38,555 bases of DNA from Ectocarpus siliculosus. Lineage: Eukaryota; Sar; Phaeophyceae; Ectocarpales; Ectocarpaceae. A program made the position numbers and the translations under genes. Location: positions 2,218,628-2,257,182 of the forward strand of contig FN649741.1 of assembly GCA_000310025.1 (NCBI GenBank). The letters are read 5' to 3'. Shown one piece after another: positions 1 to 11,200 of the stretch (the first letter of the stretch is position 1; each line of letters begins with the position of its first letter). The notes under the pieces were generated by a model. That model worked only from the letters and a program-made list of their open reading frames with translations. It had not been told where the DNA came from and ran no database searches.

Positions 1-198
1 GCATCTCTTTGTCCGTTGGTATTCTCATGAAGTCGGCCATCTTGCCGAGGACAATCTTACTCATTGCCCACATCATCGTGTTGCCATGTTTTCTTGCTGC
101 AGAGAGAGGTAAGTGATAGACGGTGCAATCGTCCTCAGCAGCTGGAACAAACGTGGGACACCAGATAAACGCAGCAGTTGATGGCTGGCTTGAGGGTC

Positions 199-266
199 GT
201 CAAGCGTTACTAGGCGGAGTATCAACTCCGCCGTCAAGCGTTACTAGGCGGAGTAGGAACTCCGCC
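199..266. repeat. 34-bp tandem duplication with hairpin core
   Basis: Two copies of a 34-bp unit (199-232, 233-266) that starts gtcaagcgttactaggcg. Each contains the inverted pair ggcggagt / actccgcc around a 4-base loop. 34 is not a multiple of three, so the duplication frameshifts the reverse transcriptase on the minus strand. Confidence 0.85.
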
Positions 267-583
267 GGGTCACCACAGGCGAATTTGGAGACGAAATTCC
301 TCTGGAACGCTGCTGTCCCTACTGGGATTCCAACTACTGGCATGCCACCTTCAGCAACTGACAGACAGACCAATTTTCGTCAATTGTTGCTGTTCGTCGT
401 TTGTCGAAGAGGACATGAAAGACCTTCTGGGAAAAGCTTTTTGGATTTCGGGAGACTGAGCTCAACCCCTTTTTGGGAGAGACGTTCCTGAATCCAATTC
501 GTTACAGTGGATATTGCCTGCATGCTCCTAGCCAAACCTGGTGGAAGATGCGCTTGGAGGTCGTCGACGTATCCGATGAATTT

Positions 584-706
584 GACTCCTGGCACTGGTG
601 GCTTGTTGTGGGTGATTCGTGCCCATGGGTACCGTACCCATGGGCATTGCCCGTGGGTACCCATGGTCATACCCATGGGTACGGTACCCATGGGTACGAC
701 TCCTGG
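584..706. mobile_element. Palindromic CCCATGGGTACC insertion with 9-bp direct repeats
   Basis: A block made of tandem and inverted CCCATGGGTACC units (NcoI/KpnI-like palindromes) interrupts the RT reading frame. The 9-mer gactcctgg occurs at 584-592 and again at 698-706, exactly 114 bp apart. Removing one interval would rejoin the RT frame directly before the YVDD box, so the pair looks like a target-site duplication. The insertion is a multiple of three and kept the frame open. The same left end, attcgtgcccatgggtacc, occurs inverted in the array at 2783-2926, which supports a mobile family rather than local slippage. Confidence 0.6.
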
Positions 707-1155
707 AAACTGATCGGGAAAAATATGTTTCAGGGTCGCGTCCACATCGGCACAGCCTTCCGCCTCCAAGAGGGAAACTCATCCTCTTCTACGGCGAGGC
801 CTGCGTTCTGGACCGCTACCTGAGCGGCCGAGGAGATATGTCCTGGATTGGAACGCTGCTGATCGTCGACCGGTACGTGACACGTGGGGCTGCGTTTCCA
901 AAGAACCCAGGCCTATGCAACGAGATACTACGTACACCTCGGCGTAAAGTAGGGCGTGCTCCCTCTAAAAAGAAAGTTACTCACAGCGGCAGGTCGGGCG
1001 TTTTAAGTTAACGTTAACGGAGCATGGGGGGTGACGCGTACAGTATGTAGAAACTCCAAAGTGGAATGTGGTACTGTGGTACTGTCGTCGAACACATACC
1101 CCCACCTAACCCAATACCCGCGTTGTGCGCATACCGCTCGGGTGGACGCCGACAG

Positions 1156-1656
1156 TTCCATTATCGGGGCTATACGGAGCTTGCGTGCGCTTTCCTCAAC
1201 TCGCCAAATGAGTACGACAACCCTCTTCTGTGGAACTTGCAAGAAGACCCGCCCGAGTTCTACTGGAACTCCTCCATCGCCGAGTCCAACAACGGGTGGC
1301 TAAGCGGTGCGTCAGCTAGACCCTGCATCGAACCAATAGCAGTTGCTGGTTACCAGCGTCGTTGCAGCCCCGCGTTGAGGTGTTGTCCTAGCTGTCTCAC
1401 TCGTAATCCGTGCGTGGTGTTTCATCCATTTTTGGTCGAGAGTGCTTCAATCGACTGGCTAACTACGTCTACCTCCGTTATCTACCCTTACTTGTTCTGA
1501 CACGCATGCCTCTCTTGTTGACCAGGGTTTCGACATGTCCTCATGCGCATGCCAAAGGTGCTGAACCGTTTCGTCTTGGACAACAACATCTGCTTCAAGA
1601 ACGAGCTCGTGCTGACCGAAAAGCTGTGGTCCCACCATCCGACCTTTGACCGTTAG
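1156..1656 (+). CDS. 3' end of an unrecognised protein-coding gene (two exons)
   Basis: Exons 1156-1306 and 1526-1656. The first follows a CAG acceptor and ends at AGCG|gtgcgt in phase 1. The second follows a pyrimidine-rich acceptor (ctctcttgttgaccag) and starts in phase 1, so the junction makes a Gly codon and runs to TAG at 1654-1656. The 93 visible residues are rich in aromatic and charged residues (for example YTELACAFLNSP, PPEFYWNSSIAESN) and look like a folded, non-repetitive C-terminus ending HHPTFDR. I do not recognise the family. The start lies upstream: a further exon around 800-890, ending at a gtgaca donor in phase 0, is possible, but the region overlaps the retroelement. The gene converges on the kinase-like gene that ends at 5215. 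Confidence 0.55.
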
Positions 1657-2782
1657 TGAAGCACGTACAACACATCCGGAACGGCAGGCTGTAGATCTCA
1701 GGAACCGCACCACTTCCGTTGCCACGTTCGTCCTCCTACGGTGTGTCGAGAGCGGGCAATCATTCCTGTCTGTTGACCTGAGTTCCCCGGTGCTTTCAAA
1801 CTGGCAGGGAGGAATTCCATTCGGCCAGATGACCGGGGGTGATGGGGTGAAGCATGGATTTTGTTACATGCCTAATGGGGCTGCTGTACGTAGATTCGAG
1901 CGGTTTCGGCTGCTTCCTCTTATCTCGCAGCGTCATGTCACTTTGATCGGCGACTTTTCCCGGGATGGGTTTACTATACTGGGTTTACTAGAATGGGTTT
2001 GCTACTAGGGTCGACGTTGTTGTCGTTGTTTTTTGCTCCCCTTGCACCATTAGGTTATTGTAGATTGCCAACGTTTCCCGATATGGGGTTCCTTCCTGAC
2101 GCTGGTGTCGTCTGTTCTCGGGCCTAAATGGGCCGTGCGTATTTCAACATCGTGGTTCCGACTTCTTGTCCACATCTTGGTTCCGCCTTTACTTTTTTCC
2201 TTGTTGCGTCGCGCACCGTGGAACGGCGATATTTTACGATGTCCGATGCGGCGTTCGTAGTGAAGGTGTGGAGCGTTGATTTTTTATGGTGCTGTATGTG
2301 GCTACATGTTTTTTTTACATTCATCACCACACACATCGGGTTTGGGCCGTCATGTACGCATGTTCGTATTTCCTTGGTGGTTGTTCGGGTCCGAGCGAAA
2401 TAGTACCGATGTAGACAAATACTGCAAGGAAGGGGTAGGGGATTCAAGTCGTGGCAGAAGCAACCCCGCCCTATCGCGCGTAAATGGGTTTCAACCTCGT
2501 GGTCGCGAAATGGTCACGACATCGTCTACAGGGTTTCTAATCGTCGCCGAAGTGAACCGCCAGGCTAAATGGCTTTCTGTTCCTTTCTTTCTCTCTCAGC
2601 TAGGTTCGATACACCCATTCGTGCGTGCCCGTTCACGTGAAAAAGAGTTTCAAACCATGCCCGAAGCTTTCCCGCCCCCTAGCCCTCTTCATGGCGACGT
2701 GGTTTTCCGTTCGTTTCTTTGTCTCGGTGCAAACGTTTGATACGCATACATGCGCCCACAAGCAAGTGCAATTACAACGATG

Positions 2783-2926
2783 ACCATGGGTACCCATGGG
2801 TTGGGTGCCCATGGGTACCCACGGGCATTGCCAATGGGCCACCATGGGCCACCATGGGTACCCATGGGAACCCATGGGCATTGCCCATAGGTCACCACGC
2901 CCCATGGGTACCCATGGGCACGAATT
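2783..2926. repeat. Second CCCATGGGTACCC palindrome array
   Basis: About ten copies of a CCATGGG or CCCATGGGTACC core, alternating with gggcattgcc and ggccacc spacers. The right end gtacccatgggcacgaat is the exact reverse complement of the left end of the array at 612-697. The hexamer aattac flanks it (2770-2775 and 2923-2928), a weak hint of a target duplication. The array should fold into multiple short stems on either strand. Confidence 0.75.
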
Positions 2927-4179
2927 ACGATAGTGTATATGATTTACCAAACGCTTGCCGCGAAGCGACTTGCGCCACACCCCAGGCTCTCCCGAACACA
3001 AAAATGTGAAGCGTCCATCCAGCCATCCATTCATCACGACCATCTTCCCAACTTTCCATCTGACTGAGCGTTCGGATGCATTTATCCAACAGTTATCGCT
3101 GGGTAAGGGCGGGCAGCGAGAGAAAGCGGGGGCTTGTTGTTCTTCGCCTCCGCTTTGATGCCAAAAGACTCCGTATCATCCGCCAAGACCACCCACGTTT
3201 TAACCGGAGGAAATATGCGGACCTTATAGGCACAGCGATGAATAGCACCGATGCAAACTATCGTGATGAACGAATGAGCCAAATCATATGCATAGGAGAT
3301 CAACTACGGCTGTGTCGGACTCTGGGATTGCGCTATAGCTCTGGCTGGATCTATCGTCTTGCCACCCGCCCCACCTATTCGGGTCTCTGTCCCATCCCAC
3401 CCGTGCTCAATACCTGTGATTGTGGCGAACCACAATGTCGCAGCTAGAACTTCAGAATCTGCGTTAAAACTCGGATACGGGAGTGGTCCCTGGAAAATGA
3501 CGCGTGTAGAGGACCCGTCTCCCAATAAAAGGTGAAATCTCTTGACATTGATGCACTATTCAAGCGTCTATTGATACTTTTAAATAGCGCCGGGTGCCCT
3601 GTTTGAGGCCGGCCAAATCCCTTGGCAAAATGCAGCTGTATGCACACGCCACTATTATTCCACAGGTGCTGATCCGGGTTATCCACCACGTCACCAAGTA
3701 GCACCTGCCATTTCGAAACCCTACACGAACACAGCACCTTCCTCATCATAAACCCAAGCCCACAATATCTCCGGCCGGGCCAAAACAAAAAGGGTCATGT
3801 TGTTGAAAATAACTTCTTGTCAGCGTACACTCTACGCAACATTTCGTTTACGTTGCATGATACCGCCGCCAATACTACTATCTTTACGCCGTTCTTTCTA
3901 TTTGCCGGCCCGTAGGCGCGATCGGCGCAAACAGTTTCGGAAAACACGCTTAGACTCTGAGCATTCTGTCGAATATTCTATAGTATTTGTTATTGTATTG
4001 GTCCCACTGAGACTGGCACGCAACCAGTCGGTTGGCACGTTCGGTGCACGACACACGAAGCACACACGCACACACCGCTTCTGTCTCCAATGCGGACGAT
4101 GGCCTAGCCTTCCCCCTTACGAAACCCCAGTCGATGACCTTCAGAAGCAGCGGTTCCCGGTTCTAGATACACGGAGCCT

Positions 4180-4745
4180 GACGCCTCGTCATTTGTCAGC
4201 TGCTTGGCGCGGCCGACGTTCACAACAAAAAAAATCACACGAGAGATGCTGATAGCAGGTGGGAAAACATAAAAACACTCCAATGAGACTCACGTCTTTT
4301 CAGTGGCCAGCCGCCGGTCAGCGTGGTCGATGCTAACATAAAGACACGATCACGCACAGCAAGCTGATTTTTCGCTACCCTATAGTGTTCACTTATCCCA
4401 CCACCATCATGCACGGGTCAGGGGTACAACTGCACCCCCCCCTTTCCATGTCGTACCACTCATTTTCTCAACCCAATTGGTCCAGGGTGGTGTGCTCCCG
4501 ACAGGCAACTGAAAGCTCCCAACGTCTCGCGAACTTTGTCCTGCCGTCTGCTTCTACGGTCGTCTACGGCACCAAGGCTCAACGAAGGCCTTTCCCTCGA
4601 AGGCGAACACGACCGTAGCAACGACTACAAACATGTGTGCACACGCACACGCTCTTTACTTTGGTCCTCTTCCAGGGACCTTGTTTTTTCCCGCTGGAAT
4701 TGACGCATTTTCATTGGTCAGCCGGTTAACGCGGCCGACATAAAC
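4180..4745 (-). repeat. Three minus-strand copies of the ACCGGCTGACCAAT dispersed repeat
   Basis: Copies near 4180-4215 (diverged), 4268-4345 and 4705-4742. The best copy, read on the minus strand, gives gttaaccggctgaccaatga, matching plus-strand copies at 6936-7110, 31570-31690, 36524-36600 and 37670-37740. Confidence 0.7.
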
Positions 4746-5214
4746 CAACAAACACACACACGGCGCACACGCACACGTCGGCACAACTATTTTTTATGAC
4801 TAGAAAAACGTGATCGTCTTTTTACCCCCATATATTTGTCGCTGCCTGACGGCTTCCGCCGTTCATGACAACGTGCTCTCTCTCCCCTCCCCCTCCCCAA
4901 ATCGATGATATGTGCCTTTCTACGCGGTAGCCTGCAAACCTGTTTAGCATTCTCTCCCGCTTCCCGTGAGCCCCTGCGATGGTGCGAAGTAGTATCGTTA
5001 AGCCCCTACAGTAGTAGCAGTGTGCCCTCCATAACACCGGAATCTGCCCGCCGAATCGACAGACGCTATTCAGAGGGACCGGAGCTATCCAATGTACAGA
5101 ATTACTTGGTGATTCAGAAGGTCGGTGCCCACATGTTCCACCGACGCTTCGGCAGGGCCACCACCGGCGTTATTCAACCGGCGCTGTTGAGGGCCACTAA
5201 CGCTGTGCCACGTC

Positions 5215-8200
5215 CTAGAGCAACTTGATGATGGCGTAAAGCATCGCACCGCCGACACCCATGATGAACGGGGTGTCCATGGTGTGCGGCGAAAACGCCT
5301 CGGCGAGCGTCAAAGCCATCGGCAGCGTCAGCAGGGCCACCAGGAACTGCCAGAACGTGGCAAACGACTGCACACCGATGCGCCAACCAAAAGGAAAGGC
5401 GGGGGGGATGGGGGAGGTATTTGCTGTTGCAATGGTTCGAGTTTGTAGCCGTCGAGGAGCTGACCATGTACGTTCAGACGAGAGGTGTGGCAGGGAGTAT
5501 GAGCGGCCCCAAAACAAGAAGCCGATTATGGAAGGAAGGGGGGCGTGGGGCCACGGTGGCGTCGCTTGTTTGTCGATATTTCTGTAGCACAGCATTTCAT
5601 GCGTCACCGTGTCCCTACAACAGAGAGAGGGCAACCAGTTCATTTGGTCGCGCCATGGCGTGTGGCAATGACACGCCATGCAAAACTAGCAGCAGGCAAA
5701 ATTAGTAGTATAGAAACCTTCGCGCTTTCGTGCCACGAAGGCCGCATGATGATGCATCAGTAAGTCATCGAGAACATGCGGCAGAGAAAATCAACACACA
5801 AATTGGAGGCACCGCACCGTCGTTCGGGGGAGGGGGGGGGTTACCTGCATCACTGGCGATTTCCACTATGTTCGACGCTTGCATGTTAAACGGTTTCTCC
5901 CGCTCGTCACGGTTGGCAGGGGGCAACGCAGTTCGGGGGGGGGGAACTATACTCGAAGCTTGCATGTCCAACGGTTTCTCCCGCTCGTCACGGTTGGCAG
6001 GGGGCACCGTAGTTCGGGGGGGGGGGGCGGAGGTACCAATGAACTTTGAAAATTCTTACCGTGAAGACCATGATGATTGTCGCCACGGTCACGATGAAGA
6101 CGCAGCACGAGCCCTCGAAAGAACGCTCGTAGTACTTGTCGGCGTCACAGCTGCGCACCATGTACTTGTGCTTCCCCAGCCAAATGCCCACCTGAGGAAG
6201 TGAGGTGCGCCGAGTCGGGTCCAAATTGATGGCTAAGCAGGTCTGTAGCTCGAGCGGAATGCTTCCTCAAATATGTACAGGGTCGCTACTTTGGTGCTCC
6301 TTGCAAAGGTAAAAATGGTTGCTGCCATAGATCGGCTCTGCGTAAGTTGTTGCTACAGGTGCGTCTAGGGAGTTCAATACTCGTTCTCTTCCAAGCACGC
6401 AAGCGTGATCCAGCCGACATCCAATAGATGTCTTTCCTCTGCCCGCCTCTCGCCATCGAACTTGGTCCAATCGAATAACTGGTTGAAGACGTCTATCCGT
6501 CACAAACAACTATCTGGTAGGGAAAAAAGAACAAGCGGGCCATCTGGTTTTCGTTAGTGCCGCGTACCTGTTATATTTTAAAAACTTGGAGTGCGTATGT
6601 ACTATTATGTGTCGGGGGTATCTCAAAAATGATTCATTCGTCCATCCGCCGTTCGATGTTGTGCCGCTTGCGCGAAACGATTTGATAAATACCGCCAAAA
6701 GAAAAAAACGCCCGCGGACTCAGGATTCAAGAGGACGCTACGAAGCCCTTAAAGATTGCGGTCTTCCTCTGGTGTGGAAACACGGCCAGTGCGTCCCACC
6801 ACATCACCGGCAAGGTGTAAAAACTATATAAGGTTCAGAAGAGACATGGGACTCCGACAAGAACGTCACACCAGACGGCCAAGACTTGTGAGGAGAAAGA
6901 AAAACGCGTGTGCGTGCGTGTGAGATTTGGCATTAGTATCGACCACGCCAACCGGCTGTGACCAATAAAAATACGTCACTCTCATTGCGGCTGAAAACAC
7001 AAAATGTGAGTGTGTTTCTTACTACCATCGACCGCGCCAACCGGCTGACCAATGAAAGGACGGTATTGTAGCCATGGTGCGGCCGAAATCGCTTCAAAAG
7101 GTCATGATCTGGAGTCCCGTGAGGGGGAGTCACGGGGCGAGCTAGGCTGTTCTTCAGACTGAACACAGAAAGAGATGCTAGGCTATTCTTCAGACTGAAC
7201 ACAGAAAGGGGGGCTAAGCCATTCTTCAAACTCAACACAAAAAACGGCATAAGATGAAGACAAGTGAAGTTGACGTGGGCACAATTGTGTTACTGCGTTT
7301 CCGTCCCGTCTAAGCCCGCGCTCCCTTGCGGCCTAAAAGTGTTGACGCACCAGCCAAGGGTCAAGTAACACAGCAGAGGATAACTATTGAGAAAAACGCA
7401 AGAAGAAGGTGCTGTTCTCTTTGGTTAGACGACTTTGCAAACATACAAAAGGACATTGAAAAAAACACGACACGAAAGTGGAGACCGACAACTCACCGGC
7501 TCGGCGAGGCCGTCGCCTACCCCGGTCACGAAAACGAGGATGTAGACGAGGTCGCGCTGGTAGGACTGCCGGAAGAGGTGGGCGAAGAAGACGATCATTA
7601 TCTCCCCGGGCCAGATGTTGTACTTAATGATCCATTCCAGCGTGTGCGGGCGGTCCTGGGGGCAGCGGGGCGATGCAGCGACGGGGGGAGTTGCGAGAGG
7701 GCCGGAGGATTCAGACGCTGTTGTTGTTGTTGGTGGTGGTGTTGTGGTTGTGGCTATTTCGCTGTTGTCTTGGCAAAATGAATCGATGCGGGCCTCTGCA
7801 GTACTCAGGAGATTCTTCTTCCTTCGGCCTCGATGCAAAGAATACGAGCTCCGGTGGCCACAAGCCAACCCAAAGCAAGACCGCTTCCGGCAAAACACTT
7901 CAGGTCGGTACCGTCGACAGGGTTGCGAGCACGAGGTGACGGACACTACAGGATCAGAATGCCTGAAGAAAAAAAAAAGAAGCAGTGTGTGTGTGATGGC
8001 ATCTCGCTTCGAAGCACCGTATCAACTCGTGTTGTACACTATCATACCGTACCGTACACTATCATACCGTTCAAGGTGAACCCACACCATTTCATAACGC
8101 GGGACCTCTTTCGAGTGGAATTAATTTGAAAACAACACGCAATTTCATCGAACGGGACAAACCCCCCTCCGTATAATCCCATCCGTATTCCGTACCAAAA

Positions 8201-11200
8201 CACCTACTTTCCGTCCCATCCCATTTCACGGGACATCATGCGGTAACCATTCCGCACCACAAGTAGTCAACCCGGAAGCACTTGACATTCTCTCCACCTC
8301 CGGCTCCGCTGAATGTGAAAATTCCGAACAATTTCCTCACATAAGAATCGCATCATAACTGCTACCGTGTCAAATCCATACCACACCGTACTGTTTCGTT
8401 CCATATCGCATCACAACGTACAATAAAACACCATGTTTTACGAGGGGAAAATCACATGCTCCGTACCTCCGGGCGGTCGAGTCCGTTGAACTGCAGCATG
8501 AAGAGCGGGACAGCCTCTCGGATGGGCTTGATCATCACCAAGAAGCCGATCAACGTCACCCATACGCCCCAGCTCAGCTGCGGCAGCAACAGCGACAAGC
8601 AAGCAACAACGACGGCAGCAGTGTAACCGTGTGCGGCACTGCCAAGTGGCGTGAATATGTGCCGGCATCGATAGCCGAAGGAACCGGACTGCAAAAGCTG
8701 GCCTCCATCCGCCATCTGTGCCTTGCTTGTTTGTGGAAGCCCGTAGCCTGGCACCACGACATACCGCGGATGTCATAGCCGTGACGAGAGCACGGAAGAC
8801 GAAGGTGCTAAATGCACAAGGTCTTAGCAGCTTTTGAATGGACTCGTGCAACCACTGGAGGGGAGACATTATCGTGATTGCCCCCAAGATTCGTGTAGAC
8901 TACATTGTCAACAACCGCCCAAGGAACATCTCGGCGCTCATCGTCACCAACATCTTTATTTCGCCTTGCTTTTCTGTGGAACGGGCACGGACATGAGAAA
9001 CGTTCAAATTCGAGTCGAGGGTCGAGTCCCATTTCGCCGCCACCGTCAAGCTCAGGATATCTTGTGGCGGAGTTCAGCGTATTATCCACCGCTCGCTGAG
9101 CTCGTTGTGTTTCAACCCTGTTGTTTAATATTCGATGCAACTCCGAGCGCCTCTGGTACATACTGTAAAGGATTTCTTGCTTTCGGGAACAGACTGTACA
9201 AACTCTGCGTCTATGATGCGATAATGTTGTTTTGGAGGAACCAACCTCTAGTGCTCGGTCTGAATTTCAACAACCACGCTAAGAAAAAATGCAAGTGCAA
9301 AAAATACCAACGGGGGCGTGCATGCTATATCTGTGGCGGAAATTTCTGCAACTTGATGCACAACAACCGCAAACACGGTGCTTTGCACACCACTACGCTC
9401 AGCACATTCTCCTACATAGCCCTAGCGTCCGACGTACTTGTGTCAAGGCCATCGACATACCGACAGCATGTCCCCACCAAGGAGAACAACGAGAAAGAGT
9501 TGTCACGTCTCGTCTCAGGGACAATTGTTTTGACAAAATCGCAAAAGAGAGCGAAGGCGGGAGCCAGAAAGGCAGGCAATCCCCCGCGTCCGTGCGACCC
9601 CAACCGGCGCATCGAACAAACCATTGAATTCCGCAAGGTGCAGACTGGCGCCCAGAACAGAGATCGTTCCTGACGGGCCGCACGACAACAGTCTCAGTGG
9701 TTACTATTGATGTCGACGAAAACAACCCGGGGTGTAGAGTCGTGCGTCTACCTGGATGGTGGAGAGCAGTGTTATAGCTCTAACGCTACAATCCCATCTC
9801 TCACGTCTTCTGATGCACGGAGATGTCCCCGGGGATTCCAATGAATGAAGCTTTTTTTCTCAGCACAACCTTGCCCTACTCAAGCACTAAGAAACGGCTC
9901 TGTCTCGTTGATGCGGTTCAATGATCCCGTTCGTGAAAATAGGTACCTCAAGGGTCCCGGTGCAGTGACAGTCAGGAGAAGGCCGGAAGAGCAGGGGTAC
10001 CAGGTAGGCGGCGAAATGCTGCACCTTTCGGGTGTAGTTCACCTGGAACAAAAAAAAACAATGAAAAAATAAAAACAAGACGCTGAAAGAGTGAGAAGTG
10101 TAGGAGAAGGCCGGAAGAGCAGGGGTACCAGGTAGGCGGCGAAATGCTGCAAATTTCGGGTGTGGAACCAACAAAAACAACGAAATAAATAAAATAACAA
10201 GACGTGGAAAGAGTGAGAAGTGCAAAACGACGAGCGAAGGATAAGCATCGAGGGCGGGAACGAAGTATGGAAACAGTCTCCAAATAGCCGTTGTTTGTCC
10301 ATAGACCTGCACCGTTGAGACCTTCGAAGTGTCCTCCGCGACAGTCTACTGGTCACTCTGATGCGGATGCCTTCGTTGTCGGCGCGATTGAGGCCGTTCC
10401 GACCAACCGACACAACGGAGTTCCCCTTCCATCTATGTACCCCGCAAAGAGATCGATACCTATCCAACTGATGCGGATGCCTTCGTTGTCGGCACGTTTG
10501 AAGCGTTCCGACCGAGCGACACAACGGAGCTCCCCTTCCATCTACCCGTGAATGAATCGATACCTATGATTTTGTCTCTTACATGTAGCACCAACCTTAT
10601 CCAGATGCGGACCGGTGCGGATGTTTCGCGGTAGTGACAGTAGAGACCGGAACGGTACGCACACACACACACCGAGAGGTGCGGCGTGTCCTTAAACGGC
10701 TTAAATTGCAAGCTACTACAACACCAACCCAAGGGCTTGCAATTATCTCGAATACTTCAACGACAAATAGGATGCCCGAAATTTCCGGGAAATTTCTCGG
10801 CGAGACGGTCGAAACGCCGCCATTTTCGGCACCGTCATTGCTGTTCTTGCTGCCGAGTAACCAGCTTTCGGAAATGGGTCCAAAGTGTGTGGAGCCTTAC
10901 GCAACCTACGGCGAACACAGCATAGTTCTCGCCTTGAACCACGAGTTCTTGGATGTCATGATATACCCCGTGTCGTCCGCGGGGCAGAAGTACCGGCACA
11001 GGGAGCCGGCCAAAATAGACACCGCTATCATGCACGCTAGCTTAGGGACCTGCAAGATGGTCACAAACAAGTCGGCGGCGGTGGCGGCGGTACGAATCAG
11101 AGCACAATCAAGCAAAGAGCGCAACCGAGCGACGGCTATTGCTCATGCAATGAACGTACATGCGATGGACGTCTGGTCAACCTACAAACGGCAAACCCTT

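Larger units (their letters stand above)
1..780 (-). pseudogene. Decayed LINE-like reverse transcriptase fragment
   Basis: Read on the minus strand, this stretch encodes the palm and following region of a non-LTR retrotransposon reverse transcriptase. The motif FIGYVDDL (about 549-572) is the RT YxDD box. About 70 codons later comes GMPVVGIPVGTAAF (about 305-346), and then the block GDPAEFLLRLVTL; both resemble the region after the palm in LINE-like elements. The copy is dead: there is an in-frame stop at 380-382, a 34-bp tandem duplication (199-266) that shifts the frame, and a 114-bp palindromic insertion (584-706) just upstream of the YVDD box. The frame is also broken by a stop just above 780. 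The element runs off the left edge, so its 3' end is not seen. The family assignment is from motif memory, not a search. Confidence 0.7.
1657..5214. other. Intergenic spacer between two convergent genes
   Basis: I see no coding sequence I can support here. It holds the second palindromic CCCATGGG array (2783-2926), three minus-strand copies of the ACCGGCTGACCAAT repeat (about 4180-4745) and CA-rich simple sequence (4630-4775). Minus-strand open frames near 3082-3303 and 3444-3788 have no convincing splice sites or recognisable motifs. Bases just below 5215 should be the 3' UTR of the minus-strand kinase-like gene. Confidence 0.5.

Noticed and set aside
3082-3788. Minus-strand frames of 73 and 114 codons
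   Set aside because: Some stretches look protein-like, but no phase-consistent exon chain or family could be found.
7141-7248. Regular 36-bp repeats considered as a CRISPR array
   Set aside because: Units are contiguous with no unique spacers, in a eukaryotic intron; this is a minisatellite.
8834-9673. 279-codon plus-strand open frame inside kinase-like intron 5
   Set aside because: No recognisable motif, odd Cys/Lys/Asn-rich composition, no splice or start context; a frame this long can occur by chance in a window of this size.
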